From: Alviniconcha marisindica
Lineage: Eukaryota; Mollusca; Gastropoda; Provannidae
Reading direction: 5' to 3'
Assembly (NCBI GenBank): GCA_018857735.1
Contig: JABMCL010001519.1
Coordinates: forward strand, 242,001 to 306,000
Length of the DNA: 64,000 bases
Shown here: positions 10,267-20,735 of the stretch, in pieces
Position numbering within the stretch: the stretch's first letter is position 1
Layout of the letters: each line of letters starts with the position of its first letter
Program-made: the position numbers and the translations under genes
The notes under the pieces: model-generated
Seen by the model: only the letters and a program-made list of their open reading frames with translations
What the model was told of the DNA's origin: nothing
Databases searched by the model: none

Positions 10267-10273
10267 GGGGGGG
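10230..10273. repeat. Poly-G run (G36, T, G7)
   Basis: An uninterrupted run of 36 G is among the longest homopolymers here, equalled only by C36 at 55152-55187. It is likely to form G-quadruplexes and is prone to length error in any assembly. Confidence 0.95.
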
Positions 10274-10391
10274 AGTTGCAGGGAATTTGTCGAGCTACGG
10301 AATTTGTTTTAAGGGCAAAACCCATATTGAAAGGTTACTTGAGACACACACACGCACGCACGCACGCGCGCGCGCGTATGTCTAAACATTC

Positions 10392-11003
10392 AAGTCGGTC
10401 TGTTGTTATGTCCCTTGTGGTACGCGTGACATCAGGCGAGTGCTATTAATAAATACCCTTGTTCTAACTTCGGCGGTTAGTGCACTAGTACGAAGAAACA
10501 CTGAGTGGCCACACCGGGTCACCAGACCATAGAGCGGCCAGGAACTCTATGACCAGACGATGCTGTGCTAATCCAGTTACAGGCGTTTGATAATTATCGA
10601 TGCAAGGCAAATCGGGTGGTTCTAAGATCGGCCCCCTTTTTTTAACCAAAAAAACAAAAAAGAAGAAGAAGACGAAGAAGAGAGAGAGAGAGAGACTGAC
10701 TGAACTTTATTACGCAAGGATAAAAGGTTTAGGCATGAGTGCTTTTTGGACAACCTGTCCTTGAAAGAGCCGATTTTAGAACCACCCGATTTGCCTTGCA
10801 TCTTGTGTACCTCACTGAACAGCGATATCAAGCGCCTGTAGCTGGATTAGCTCAACACTTCATCTGCACGGTGACCCAGTGTGGCCACTGTCTCTTCGTG
10901 CTAGTGCACAAACCCGCTGGACTTTGTATTAGAACAAGACAGAGTTATTAACAGCACTCGCCTGACGTCATACGTACCAAAAGGGACATAAGAGACCCGA
11001 TTC
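10392..11003. mobile_element. Large foldback element (~610 bp) with ~200-bp inverted arms
   Basis: The left arm reads TTATGTCCCTTGTGGTACGC, ATCAGGCGAGTGCT, GTGGCCACACCGGGTCACC, GCTAATCCAGTTACAGGCG and GCAAGGCAAATCGGGTGGTT. The right arm repeats these in reverse complement (TTATGTCCCTTTTGGTACGT, GTCAGGCGAGTGCT, GTGGCCACACTGGGTCACC, GCTAATCCAGCTACAGGCG, GCAAGGCAAATCGGGTGGTT). The loop (about 10640-10740) holds A/GAA/(GA)n repeats followed by CTGAACTTTATTACGCAAGG. It has no ORF, so it is a non-autonomous foldback element or a decayed inverted duplication. Confidence 0.85.
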
Positions 11004-12460
11004 GCATACTTTGCTCTTTTTCTTGTTGTTACCACAGCGAAAAAATAACAAGGTATCTGCGAAGAACCACCAAGGTCATGTGTGTGTGTGCGCGCGCGCG
11101 CGTGCGTATGCGAATCTGTGTGTGCGTTGAATTTTGACAATATGTATTTGTAAAGAACGCTTAGTATTCATTATTATTATTATTATTAAGGTCACACAGG
11201 CATCGTCCATTACAATTTTCACGTAGCGTGCAGGATAGACAATACTAACAGCGGTAATTTCTATAGCGCGGTATCCCGGGAAAGGACAACGGTGAGCACA
11301 CCGCGCTTTACAAAGTCGTGTCAAACATGCAAAATATGTATATAAACCTATAAAAATAAAAAATACATAAACAGAGTATTCGCACAACACACACACATTA
11401 TGCGGGAAAGCACAGAAGCAGGGCAACGGGGAAGAGAGGAGCCGGGTGTAATGAGCTAGATGAAACCACCAAAACAAAACGCCAAGAAAAGTTCCCAAGC
11501 GGCACAATATATTCTCCACTGCCTGCAGTTAGTGATATTAGACACATATTATTAGACAAAATCGGTTTTTTATTCAAGACCGGACACGATCCTTTGGCCA
11601 CGAACTGGTTTAACAAGCAAACTCCTTACAAACACAAGGGTACACACACATTCATGCGTGAGTAATGCTGCACATTGTCAACACGCGCGCGCGCGCGCGT
11701 GTGTGTGTATATGTGTGTGTGTTCAACTTTTCTTTTGTTCTGCTTTGCACCTAAACCTGCGGGATGCCCTGAACCCTTTCATTTGTTTCGGAAAAAAAGG
11801 CTCACTCGTACCTTGCACTAGCTGCAGGTTTTACTCGGATGCGTTTTGACCCTCCCGGTGGGTTAATTGCGCCATGCTCGAATACTCCCTCGTCATCCCA
11901 AAGGCCATGCCGGCTTTGACGCGCCCTAATGGGTCTGGTACTTGCTGAACCGAAACGGGTCAACGACTCGTGTTGGCATCTGTCTTTACTGGAGTTCTAT
12001 TGCAACCCTGTCAAAAGCCAGTGTGGTCGACATCTAGATCAGTTTAGAAACTCGGGCTCGCTAGTTAAACAAGGAACACGACGATAAAGCAGCATCGCCA
12101 GGCATAAAGCATTGACAAGAGCATCCGTGTCAAATTCGCGTCGAGAGAGAGAGAACTGAGAACTTTCTTGCACATGGTTAGGATTTTAGGCAAGTTGCCT
12201 ATTCTTACAATCTGTCCCTGCTAATTACATGCTAATAGGCTACATATAAAACAATAGTAACAACAACCGCAGTAATGATAAAAAAGATGATGTATTTGTG
12301 GGTGGGGGGGGGAGGTGTGTGTGTGTGAGCGCGTGCGCGAGCGAGCATGTGTATGTACTATCCAGGTATATTCATACGGCAAATCATGCCACGATGATAT
12401 CGCAGTACTCGAAACAATTTAAACAATAATGGAAAACGAGTTCAACAAAACAAAAACGAT
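11004..12460. other. Intergenic with Z-DNA-prone repeats
   Basis: Contains GT/GC alternations (about 11079-11105 and 11682-11722), an ATT run (about 11169-11188) and a G/GT block (12299-12330). A GA repeat followed by AACTGAGAACTTTCTTGCAC, and later TTTTAGGCAAGTTGCCTATT, resembles the loop of the 10392-11003 element. No gene is supported. Confidence 0.5.
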
Positions 12461-12464
12461 CTGT

Positions 12465-12530
12465 AGTAGTACATGGTGCTTTACGTCCACGGAGGCGAGA
12501 TGGCCTATTAGGGACGGGGACAGAGTGGGA
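12465..12530 (-). mobile_element. Retroposon tail, GTGGACGTAAAGCACCATG type
   Basis: The minus strand reads CCCCGTCCCTAATAGGCCAT, TCCGTGGACGTAAAGCACCATG. The same box occurs at 6300-6400, 38755-38880 and 61735-61835. Confidence 0.65.
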
Positions 12531-14299
12531 AGGGGCCGACAGAGTGAAGGCTCGACCGCGGAAACCGCCCGAAAAAGACAGGAGAGACCGTGGACCGCCG
12601 CCAGAACAATGGAAGTGTTAAGGGCGGTGTCCCCTCGCCATTGCCCAGCGACTTGTGCACTGCGCAATTGCTGTTTCAACTGCTGTGCCTGGCCAGAGTC
12701 ACAAAGACAATGTCCGTCGCACTGCTGTTGACGAACAACTTGGACAACTCAAGCAAAGGAAGTCCAATCTTCTTAGCCCAGCTCCACCTCCCTACTCATG
12801 ATCTCTTCTGGGCTAAGTTGAGGGTCCAGCTCCACCTCCCTCCTCTAAGATCTCTTGATCTTTTGATCTCGCCTGGTACCCTGAACGATCTGTTACAGCC
12901 AGAGCTTTAAATAGACTGCTCCGCGGACGCCGGTGTGTGAGCTCGGCCACAGTTCTGTCGGAACAAATGTACTGTAGCACAAGTAGACACAATCAAACAA
13001 ATCCACGAGGGGGGCGGTCACGGAGAAGGAAAAAGGCTAAGTTCACACCCGGACACTTTGATTGATTGAAGAAGAAAAAACTGCAGTTCTTTTGACGGGA
13101 AAGCGTGTACGGGCGAAATCTAGACGAGCAATTCAGAAGAGAAGCCGGAAAGGTTGAAGGGGTGCAGTGTAATTGTTAGCAAATATATACCGGAGTACGT
13201 CAAACAAATCTTTCCGGCTCTCTGGCGACTGATAATAAACTGTAGGCATACACTCTTGCTGCTCAGCCTGCTAGACTGACTTTGTTTGCCGTAGGGGTCT
13301 GAGTACAATGTACTTCTTTCGACTCTTACAGCGAACCTCACACTGCCGGGTGACTCGGGACAAGGAAACAACCGATACTGGGCAGTACGGAAAGAAAGAA
13401 AGAAAAAAAAAAAGGTGAATTAAGCGAAACTGATCAGAAGAGCAAGATACACACACACGCGTCCGAGCGCGCGCACACACTGTAACGGCACATGACGCGC
13501 GCGCGCGCGCGCACGCATACGCACACACACGTACTGTGACCGTAAATCAAGCTGTTAACATATGCGTTTGTGTGCAGAGATGGAAACCTACCCAGACAGA
13601 CGGAGAAACAAAAATCACATCATGCACCTTACCTGGTTCCTGGTTCCGCCCTGGCACAGGTGTGCACAGCAGGTGAACTAAAAAACACACCTTGGCTTCA
13701 GCGACAAGCAAGAGACAAAGGCATGTGGACGCGTGACGACAGTGTGTGTACCTATCAGGCGGAAGGAGGGCAGGGCGGAGAGGGTGGGGTGGGGGGACGG
13801 AGGTGTTCTGGCCTGGCCTGTGGACAGACAGGGGGGTCCGGAGGGTGGGAGGCAACGGGCGGAGACGGCGAGCAAACAAGGCGGCCACACGCAGCACGGG
13901 ACAAACGGAATGCACCGTTGCGCACACGCCTCCCTGCAGGCTGTTTACAATCCGGGACGAAGGGTGGGGGACCGGCGGGGGACGGTTTGGAGGGGGAAGG
14001 GGGACGTGCCTGCTCCCCCCCCCCCCCCCCACCTCTGAAAACAAATCACGAGTACATCCTATTGTGGCGAGTAAAAAATAACACGACCTATGGACGATGA
14101 TACAGGTGTGCAGATGAAACCTCTTCCTCCTTGTCAAAGTGTGCATCTTCTTCGTCTCAGAGACATGACCGTTTTCATAAGCGTGCTTGGAGAATTGTCA
14201 TGTCCAGGTGATCCAGCTTTTGTTCGGCATGTCAGCTTTGCGGCCGGCTACACTGACCTCTCTCCCTCTCTCTCTCTCTTTTTTATTTATTTTAAAAAC

Positions 14300-14300
<1 letters not shown>
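12531..14300. other. Intergenic, GC-richer, no gene supported
   Basis: Two CAGCTCCACCTCCCT boxes about 50 bp apart (12779-12842) are a small duplication. A GC/CA alternation lies at about 13449-13530. The 13600-14035 block is G-rich on the plus strand and ends in a C18 run (about 14013-14030). On the minus strand a donor-like CCAG/GTAAGG occurs near 13630, but the 199-aa minus frame through it is Pro/Arg-rich and low in complexity, so no exon is called. Confidence 0.45.

Positions 14301-14302
<2 letters not shown>

Positions 14303-14390
<88 letters not shown>
14303..14390. repeat. Compound microsatellite (GT)34(GA)10
   Basis: Pure GT from 14303 to 14370, then pure GA to 14390. The Cys/Val, Thr/His and Arg/Glu peptides across it are artefacts. 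Confidence 0.97.
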
Positions 14391-14391
<1 letters not shown>

Positions 14392-14756
14392 CTTAGATGT
14401 ATGTGACGCCGAGAGCGAGTGAAAGAGATGAAGGGACCTACAATCACAGATGATAGACCGAGATGGCTCCCGCAGTGACTGACCCCCCCCCCCCCCCCCC
14501 CCAGACCAACAGACAATACCCTACTCGTCAGCGCGCCCCCTTTGTTACGATTTATGCGAGCGTCATCACCAGAGGCGTTTATAAAAGTGCAGTAAATTAC
14601 GGGCTCCGGCCCAACTCGCCCTGAGCTGCACACCCCCTGTCTCGCCTTCTGCTCGCCAAACTGGGATGAATTCAAAGGGCCACGGAAAAGCCCTTCCGCA
14701 ACTCTGTGTGTGTGTGGTTTGAAAGAAGTGTGTGTATATAATTTGGAATTTTAGTT

Positions 14757-14812
<56 letters not shown>

Positions 14813-15581
14813 AGGCGGCAGCTGAATGTTGGAAGGGGAGGACGCTTTGAATACGGAACCTCGAGCTTCCGCAGAAGAAAACAAAAGTGGAAGGTGAGAA
14901 AACCAAACCAAACTAAAAGTCCAGCTAAGAAAAAAGAAGAAACAAGAAGATAGGATGATACAATTAAAAAGATCCAATATACGAGACGAGACTGATACGA
15001 CAATTAAAAAGGTAGAATGACTTATACGACAGTTAGATAGAATGACTGATACGACAATTAGGAAGATGGAGTGACTGATACAACAATTAGACAGAGACTG
15101 ATACGATAATTAAAATGATTTATACGACAATTAAAAACCGAGGACACTGAAACGGTCAACGGCCCCCGGGGGTGGGGAAAGGGGGATACATTTGGAGAGG
15201 GTGGAGATCACCTACCTCAGTGAATTAAGCAAGTCAGTGACTACAGTGGTAATATCCACTATCCAATATCAACCGCACACAGAGTGATCTTTTGCTGATG
15301 CGTATGTGACTATAATTACTCTTCAACTGAACAGCTTTTCGCTTAATGACTAACACGCATCCCATTATGATCGCGAAGAGCTTAAAATCCGTTTCAGTTT
15401 CGGTCTCTTTGGTGGCTGGTAAACTTCAGTCTTAGCCCAAGGCCATTTTCCCCCCCGACATGTATACGATCGTGTGGCATGCATTCGATTACACTTAGTT
15501 GACTCTGCATAATTAATGTAAACCCAGCGTGCCCGCGGCGTTGACTTTATACTCAGGGACAAGAAAAACTGATCAATTATT
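14391..15581. other. Microsatellite-rich intergenic stretch
   Basis: Contains C20 at 14483-14502, (GT)25 at 14759-14809 and a degenerate 25-31-bp tandem repeat at 14953-15137 with the unit CTGATACGACAATTA. Nothing coding is supported. Confidence 0.6.
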
Positions 15582-15756
15582 CTGTCTAATCTGTTCCTAG
15601 AGTCGCTTCTGTCTAATCTACTCCTAGAGAGTCGCATCTGTCTAATCTGTTCGTAGAGAGTCGCATCTGTCTAATCTACTCCTAGAGAGTCGCATCTGTC
15701 TAATCTATTCTTAGAGAGTCGCATCTGTCTGATCTGCTCCTAGAGAGTCGCATCTG
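15582..15756. repeat. 29-bp minisatellite, 6 copies
   Basis: Unit CTGTCTAATCTACTCC then TAGAGAGTCGCAT. The last four units are nearly identical; the first is 2 bp shorter and diverged. Confidence 0.9.
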
Positions 15757-17880
15757 CTCACGACTGTCTGCTTTCTTGTTGTCCTGTTTCCGTGTGCTCC
15801 TTTCTCTCCGACTTCTGTCACTCAAAGGTTAGAAGACTAATATAATACCATTAGCAGGCATTTTTGTCGAAACACAAGACTGGAAGACTGGGCGATAGCC
15901 GAATCGATTATTCCGGGTCGATACTGAGCCTATTGTCGACTGTGCTCGTTTCGTGTAAAGGGTTCCGGTTTTTATTTAACCACTTTAACCTTCGTTCAGA
16001 CCCAACAGGACCCGTCTCCGATTTACTGCTAAAAGATTTACATTAACAGACCGAAAAACACAAAACGGCAGCAACAAACACACTCACGCACTTACTAAGT
16101 CATTATCAATGAAGTTGTTATCGATTATGCTTTTTACATTTTCAAAATCAATGAGCCTTTAGTAGTTAGCTGAACTGCCCTGTGAGGGATGATTAAAGTA
16201 TGTCAACTTGACGTTTAAATTCACTTCTTCGACCCTCTTATTCACTGAAGCGATTGTCACTTCTGACGTCCCTATAACCACACAGGGTTACCTCAGAATA
16301 ATAATTTATCAATAACACTAATGCAACAATCATGAGCGCTCACATACGATATAACCTAAACACAATATTCTATACACATGTAGAGCAAAGTACATGAAGT
16401 ATTATATGAAGCGATGAATTCAAACCATTCATATGTATACGACACTGATCAGTACACATACGAAAATGTAGGGCTGCGTTGAGCAACTTGAACTGACCGC
16501 CATTCGCTACTGAAAAACACCCCCGAAAACAACAACAACAACAACACACAAACAAAACAAAAAACAAAACAACGGGCAGACCAAAGCGTGCGAAACGAAG
16601 ACGATAAACCCACAGCCACAAATGCTTTGAACTAAGACAGGGAGGCCATAGCTTTAACCCCTTGGCACGTCGCAGGAGAATCGGTCCCCAAAACAAATTT
16701 CCGTTGTTGCAGACATCTCCACATCACATGAAGCCTGCCTTTGTACAACTCTGGGCGATAAAAAAATAAACATAAATCGAAAATCTCGTTGTTGGATCTA
16801 ATACGTCCCTCAAAAAACCCTCCTCTGTCGCGACAGAGGGGGGGGGGGGGGGAGGCGAGAACGTCACACCAGGTAAAGTGTCTTCACTTAGGTGAAAAGG
16901 TCATCGGCATGGAACGCACCTGACAGTCGCCGCCCTGACAGCGGGACGGCAATTTCTACACTATTGGTAATTATTCTGCTTGTTCGGTCGCCACGCCGCC
17001 AGATCCATTTTGACGGGACGTACAAGGTCCAAGAACTATCCAACTAACCAACCTTGCACTTAAAGGATAACAAGGTGCGAACACTTTAACGTGTGCAAAT
17101 TCAATTCTGTAGGAATTGTGCAATACAGTTCTATTTGCGCCCCCCTTCTCCCTACCCTCCCCCTCCCCACCTACCCTAGTGGCGTCACGAAACTCGACGA
17201 CAAAAAGAGAGTACTGAGAGAACATAGCGATCCATTTTGGGAAAAACAGTAACGTTATATCACTGACGATTAACTTGCTACCTTTGTTGAACGTGATTTA
17301 CACGAGTTGTCGGGTAGAGGGATTCTTTTTACTCCATCTGTAACATAATCATTATTACTGTCCAAAGCACAATAGACGCGGGCGACAGATTACTTACTTA
17401 GCATTTACTGCAGTATCTCTGAAATAAAGTTCGCCAACAGTTAGCATGAAAAAGACGACAAAGTATTCACATACGTTTTTTTCTGTATTGCAAATAGCAC
17501 AGTTGTTGTGATTTGGACTGGGATTCATTAGATTCTCTTTGTTGTTTGTGTATGTTAAAGCACATGCAGTTGTGTACTGGTATAATTATGGGTTTCCTAC
17601 CTTATGGGTAGGTTACTATAACTTTTTGGGAGGGGGGGGGGATTCTAATGTCACCTTGCTGTGAACAGAAAATAAAACGCTGATTGATCGATTCGTCTTC
17701 GTCAGGATTAGCACGATGACACAACTAGTTCATATAAACAGGATCTGACCTCTCTTCTGTGTCAGTCTTAGGGGTGTAATTCAAAGCAGGAGTCAAATTG
17801 TTCGCGCAATAAGTAGGCTACATTATGAATGAGTGAGGATTTTCGCCTGGAATGAGAAGAGACTGGGGCGTGGGAAGAGG
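15757..17880. other. Intergenic, no gene supported
   Basis: AT-rich unique sequence with A/AC-rich patches (16520-16570) and poly-G runs (16837-16852 and about 17632-17640). I see no conserved exon, RNA or element. Confidence 0.5.
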
Positions 17881-18139
17881 AAGCGCTCGGCGATCTTCCT
17901 TGAAAGGACGTGAATGGGCCATCGTCAACCACACTGACACTGAAATTGTTTTAAAGGCAACGCTAAGCGCTCGGCGATCTTCCTTGAAAGGACGAGAACG
18001 GGCCATCGTCGGTCAGGCTGACAATGAAATTGTTTCAAAGGCAACGCTAAGCACTCGGCGATCTTCCTTGAAAGGACGAGAATGGGCCATCGTCAACCAC
18101 ACTGACACTGAAATTGTTTCAAAGGCAACGCTTCCCTGA
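17881..18139. repeat. 84-bp minisatellite, 3 copies
   Basis: Units start at 17881, 17965 and 18049: exactly 84 bp, or 28 codons. Each contains CTCGGCGATCTTCCTTGAAA, then GGGCCATCGTC and AATTGTTT.AAAGGCAACGCT. The open frames on both strands (95 and 120 aa) follow from a period divisible by three and are not taken as genes. Confidence 0.92.
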
Positions 18140-18164
18140 GACGAGGTGGAGCGCATGGTGCCTT

Positions 18165-18366
18165 TTTTTACGACTCCTTGAAACCTCATCTCGAGATGAG
18201 CCCTAAGTGCTTCACAATGGCAACGTCTCTGCGTCGGCGCTCTAGTTGCATGCGACTCTGTCTTTTTTCTTTTCTTTTTAAATATATTTTTTAATGAATA
18301 TCCACTGACGGTGCCGGTTTGGTTGTTACATGGCTGGTGCCACGTGAAACTCCTGCCGTCTCGAAC
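18165..18366 (-). mobile_element. SINE 3' module, minus strand
   Basis: The minus strand reads GTTTCACGTGGCACCAGCCATG, here with a spacer, then GTGGATATTC, GAGTCGCATGCAACTAGAGC, GTGAAGCACTTAGGG and CTCATCTCGAGATGAG. It matches 48912-49150 module by module, but the middle is disrupted by an A/T-rich stretch. Confidence 0.7.
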
Positions 18367-19089
18367 TGAACTCATCTTGATCTGAACTGAACCGAACCGA
18401 GTGACGTTCAGTTATCTGTTCTTTTCTTTACGTTGAAGTGTAGCAAAACCAACAAACAAGCAAGTTGTTGAGGTATTATAATTATTTAGATCTCAAAGAC
18501 CCCAATCAGAGTAAATCGAGAGGAAACAAGGGGGGGGGGGAGAAAGTGCTACCGCCTTCATAAAAAGGCCTAGTATTGAGTGCATCACCCCCCCCGATTT
18601 TTGGCTCACAATGCCAAGAAGCAGAGAGCAGCGGGGTTATCTTTTTTTTAGTCACGCTCAAAGAATTAATTGTCCCAAATAAATCACTCGCATTGTAGTT
18701 AGTGACTGGATTTAACGTCCTGTCAATCCCGCAGCCTGGGTTCTCAGGGTGAACTCCCCCACACTCTAAGGCAGGGAAAAAAACACACATCCCGATTGGA
18801 AAACTCCCCAACCAAAACCGGATGGTGGCCATGGTTAACTACTTGTCCCTAATATGTCATCTGACATCCGAGGACATTAAGAACCAAGTAGTAATGGTTA
18901 ACTTGATAGGACGGGGAAGAGGGACCATGTGCGTTATATCCGAAACACCACACCTTCTCCTAGTAAGTGAATACAAATTACGGCTAGCTTTCTCGCCTGT
19001 GTTTACACTGCACTTAATCCGTTCACGAGGCAATTTAGAAGCCGCCAAAAGGTACCTGGGTCTTCAGAAATAAGTAAAGCGATAACGTT
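18367..19089. other. Intergenic with a partial retroposon
   Basis: Contains G13 (about 18528-18540) and a partial retroposon at 18838-18890 (+) with CTTGTCCCTAATATGTCATC and TGACATCCGAGGACATTAAG, as in the elements at 43361-43530 and 63285-63440. No gene is supported. Confidence 0.55.
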
Positions 19090-19790
19090 AGACAAACACA
19101 ACTCGCGTTGAAGGGAAAGGAAGCCTACATATCCCAGGATCTCCTGAAGACATGAATATATAGATAAATTGCAAAGTTGTGTAATATCCATTTACAGGAA
19201 GGGAAGCCCATAATGACTGTCCATATGCACAAGGAAATGGAAGCCTACAATGTCTTCATCCATAATCATCTTTACCGAAAGGAAAACGGCGATATGTATG
19301 TTCGTTTTATCTTCTACGGCGGAAAGGGGCTATGCATTGCCCTGTCCTTATCTTCAAGTCTCCTACGCAAACAACACGGCAGTGCTTATGTCCACATTCA
19401 AGTTTTAAGGCAAAGGCGTCTACTGTGTCTATGTTCACATCTCTAAGTAAAGAGCGCTCTGCAATGTATGCCCGTATCTTCATCGCACAATGGGGTACCA
19501 CGGACGCAGAAATTAAGGTCCCCTCTGCTGAGAACCTAGAGCTGACACATGTTCTCCCTGAAGCTGCTCAGAATATAGCCATCCATACTATGTCCATGCT
19601 CACATCTTTAGGTAAAGATCACTCGGCAATATATAATTATGTCCATATTCAAGACAAGATCAATCTGCAATGTCTGTGCACACTTTCAAGGGAAAGAAAC
19701 TGCACTATGTCCACATCTTTTACTTCAGAGCGTTCTACAATGTATTTGTTCGTAAGGTAAAGGGTCTGCAATGTCTACATGCATATCTTC
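19090..19790. repeat. Decayed minisatellite, ~45-bp period
   Basis: Variants of TATGTCCATATCTTCAAG, AAAGG and CTGCAATG recur many times with heavy divergence; the same motif continues at 20600-20735. A segment at 19492-19560 (GGTACCACGGACGCAGAAAT, then TAAGGTC) belongs to another dispersed family and interrupts the array. The 142-aa frame across it is treated as incidental. Confidence 0.6.
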
Positions 19791-20599
19791 TTCCTCCTCT
19801 TCCTTTTCCTCTTTGGTTTAAACAATTTTTATTCATGAAAGCACGCCAACAGACAATAACTGAACAGTTTTCTGAGCGTCAGACATGTAAAGTTATATGA
19901 GACGCTCAAAATGACAAATGTGGTGGGTAGGCTACCACTAGATTTTCAACGACAGAGAGAGAGAGAGTTTGGGGGGGGGGGGGGGGAAGAAGAAAGAGGA
20001 GTGTGGAGACAGAAGAGACATAGCATTTTGGTTACGGTTCGGTCGCGACTCGATTTGAAGTGGTTTTTTACTTTTTCTCTTTCGTTTAATAGTTTCCCTA
20101 TCAGTTCCATATACATACTTAGCAGTATGTTAGCGTACTCTACCGCATTTATTTTTACCGGTCTGGAGAGTAGATCTAGGGAGAAAAAGAAAAAGAAAAC
20201 ACCCCAAAACAACGACGGTGAATTGGCCGGGAAGGCAGAAATCAGACAGAAACAAAATTCGGGTTGTAGGCGAAGCACGACTGACTGCATGTTCATATTA
20301 TGACCCAGACCTACCTAGGGTTTTAATTAAAGAGAGAACCTTTGATACCTCTGGGTTCCCGGGGGGGGGGGGGGGGGGGCTGGCTTAATTTCTGCGTCAG
20401 CAGTACCTTACAACGGGGAATCGTACCGTAAGTGCCTAAAGTCGGGTAAAAATTACGCATCAAATCACATGTTTTATATTGCACAAGTTCACAACACGCG
20501 AGTCTGCATCAGTCGCTTTTGACCTTTTTTATTATTTTACTCCACGGGCCCATATGGAAAGCTACGACAGCCAAACCTAAAGGAGATGAAAGTGGAGAA
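19791..20599. other. Intergenic with dispersed-repeat fragments
   Basis: Contains G runs (about 19971-19986 and 20360-20378) and GGCAGAAAT-type fragments (20213-20283, GGCCGGGAAGGCAGAAAT; 20383-20410, TTAATTTCTGCGTC). No gene is supported. Confidence 0.5.
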
Positions 20600-20735
20600 A
20601 GGATTTAAGTATACCATATGCGGCCATATCTTCAAGAGGAAGGAAGTCTATACCATCTGTGTCCATATCTTTAAATGGCAGGGGAAGGATCAGTGTCGAT
20701 AATAACATGTGTCCGTATCTTCAAGTGGTAGAGAC
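20600..20735. repeat. Continuation of the decayed 45-bp minisatellite
   Basis: GGCCATATCTTCAAGAGGAA, GTGTCCATATCTTTAAATGG and GTGTCCGTATCTTCAAGTGG show the same unit as 19090-19790. Confidence 0.6.

Larger units (their letters stand above)
8758..10391. other. Intergenic with a dispersed repeat, a duplication and a long poly-G
   Basis: Contains a GGCAGAAAT-type dispersed repeat (9733-9811), a perfect 42-bp tandem duplication (9901-9984, unit GAGTTACACAGTAGGCCTAC...), and a G36 run (10230-10265) plus G7. A CA/CG alternation lies at about 10345-10377. No gene is supported. Confidence 0.55.

Noticed and set aside
13547..14146. 199-codon minus-strand frame
   Set aside because: Pro/Arg/His-rich, runs through a poly-C tract, with no domain and no consistent exon borders apart from one donor-like site.
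19332..19760. 142-codon plus-strand frame
   Set aside because: It runs through a decayed ~45-bp minisatellite and a dispersed-repeat fragment; no domain or splice support.
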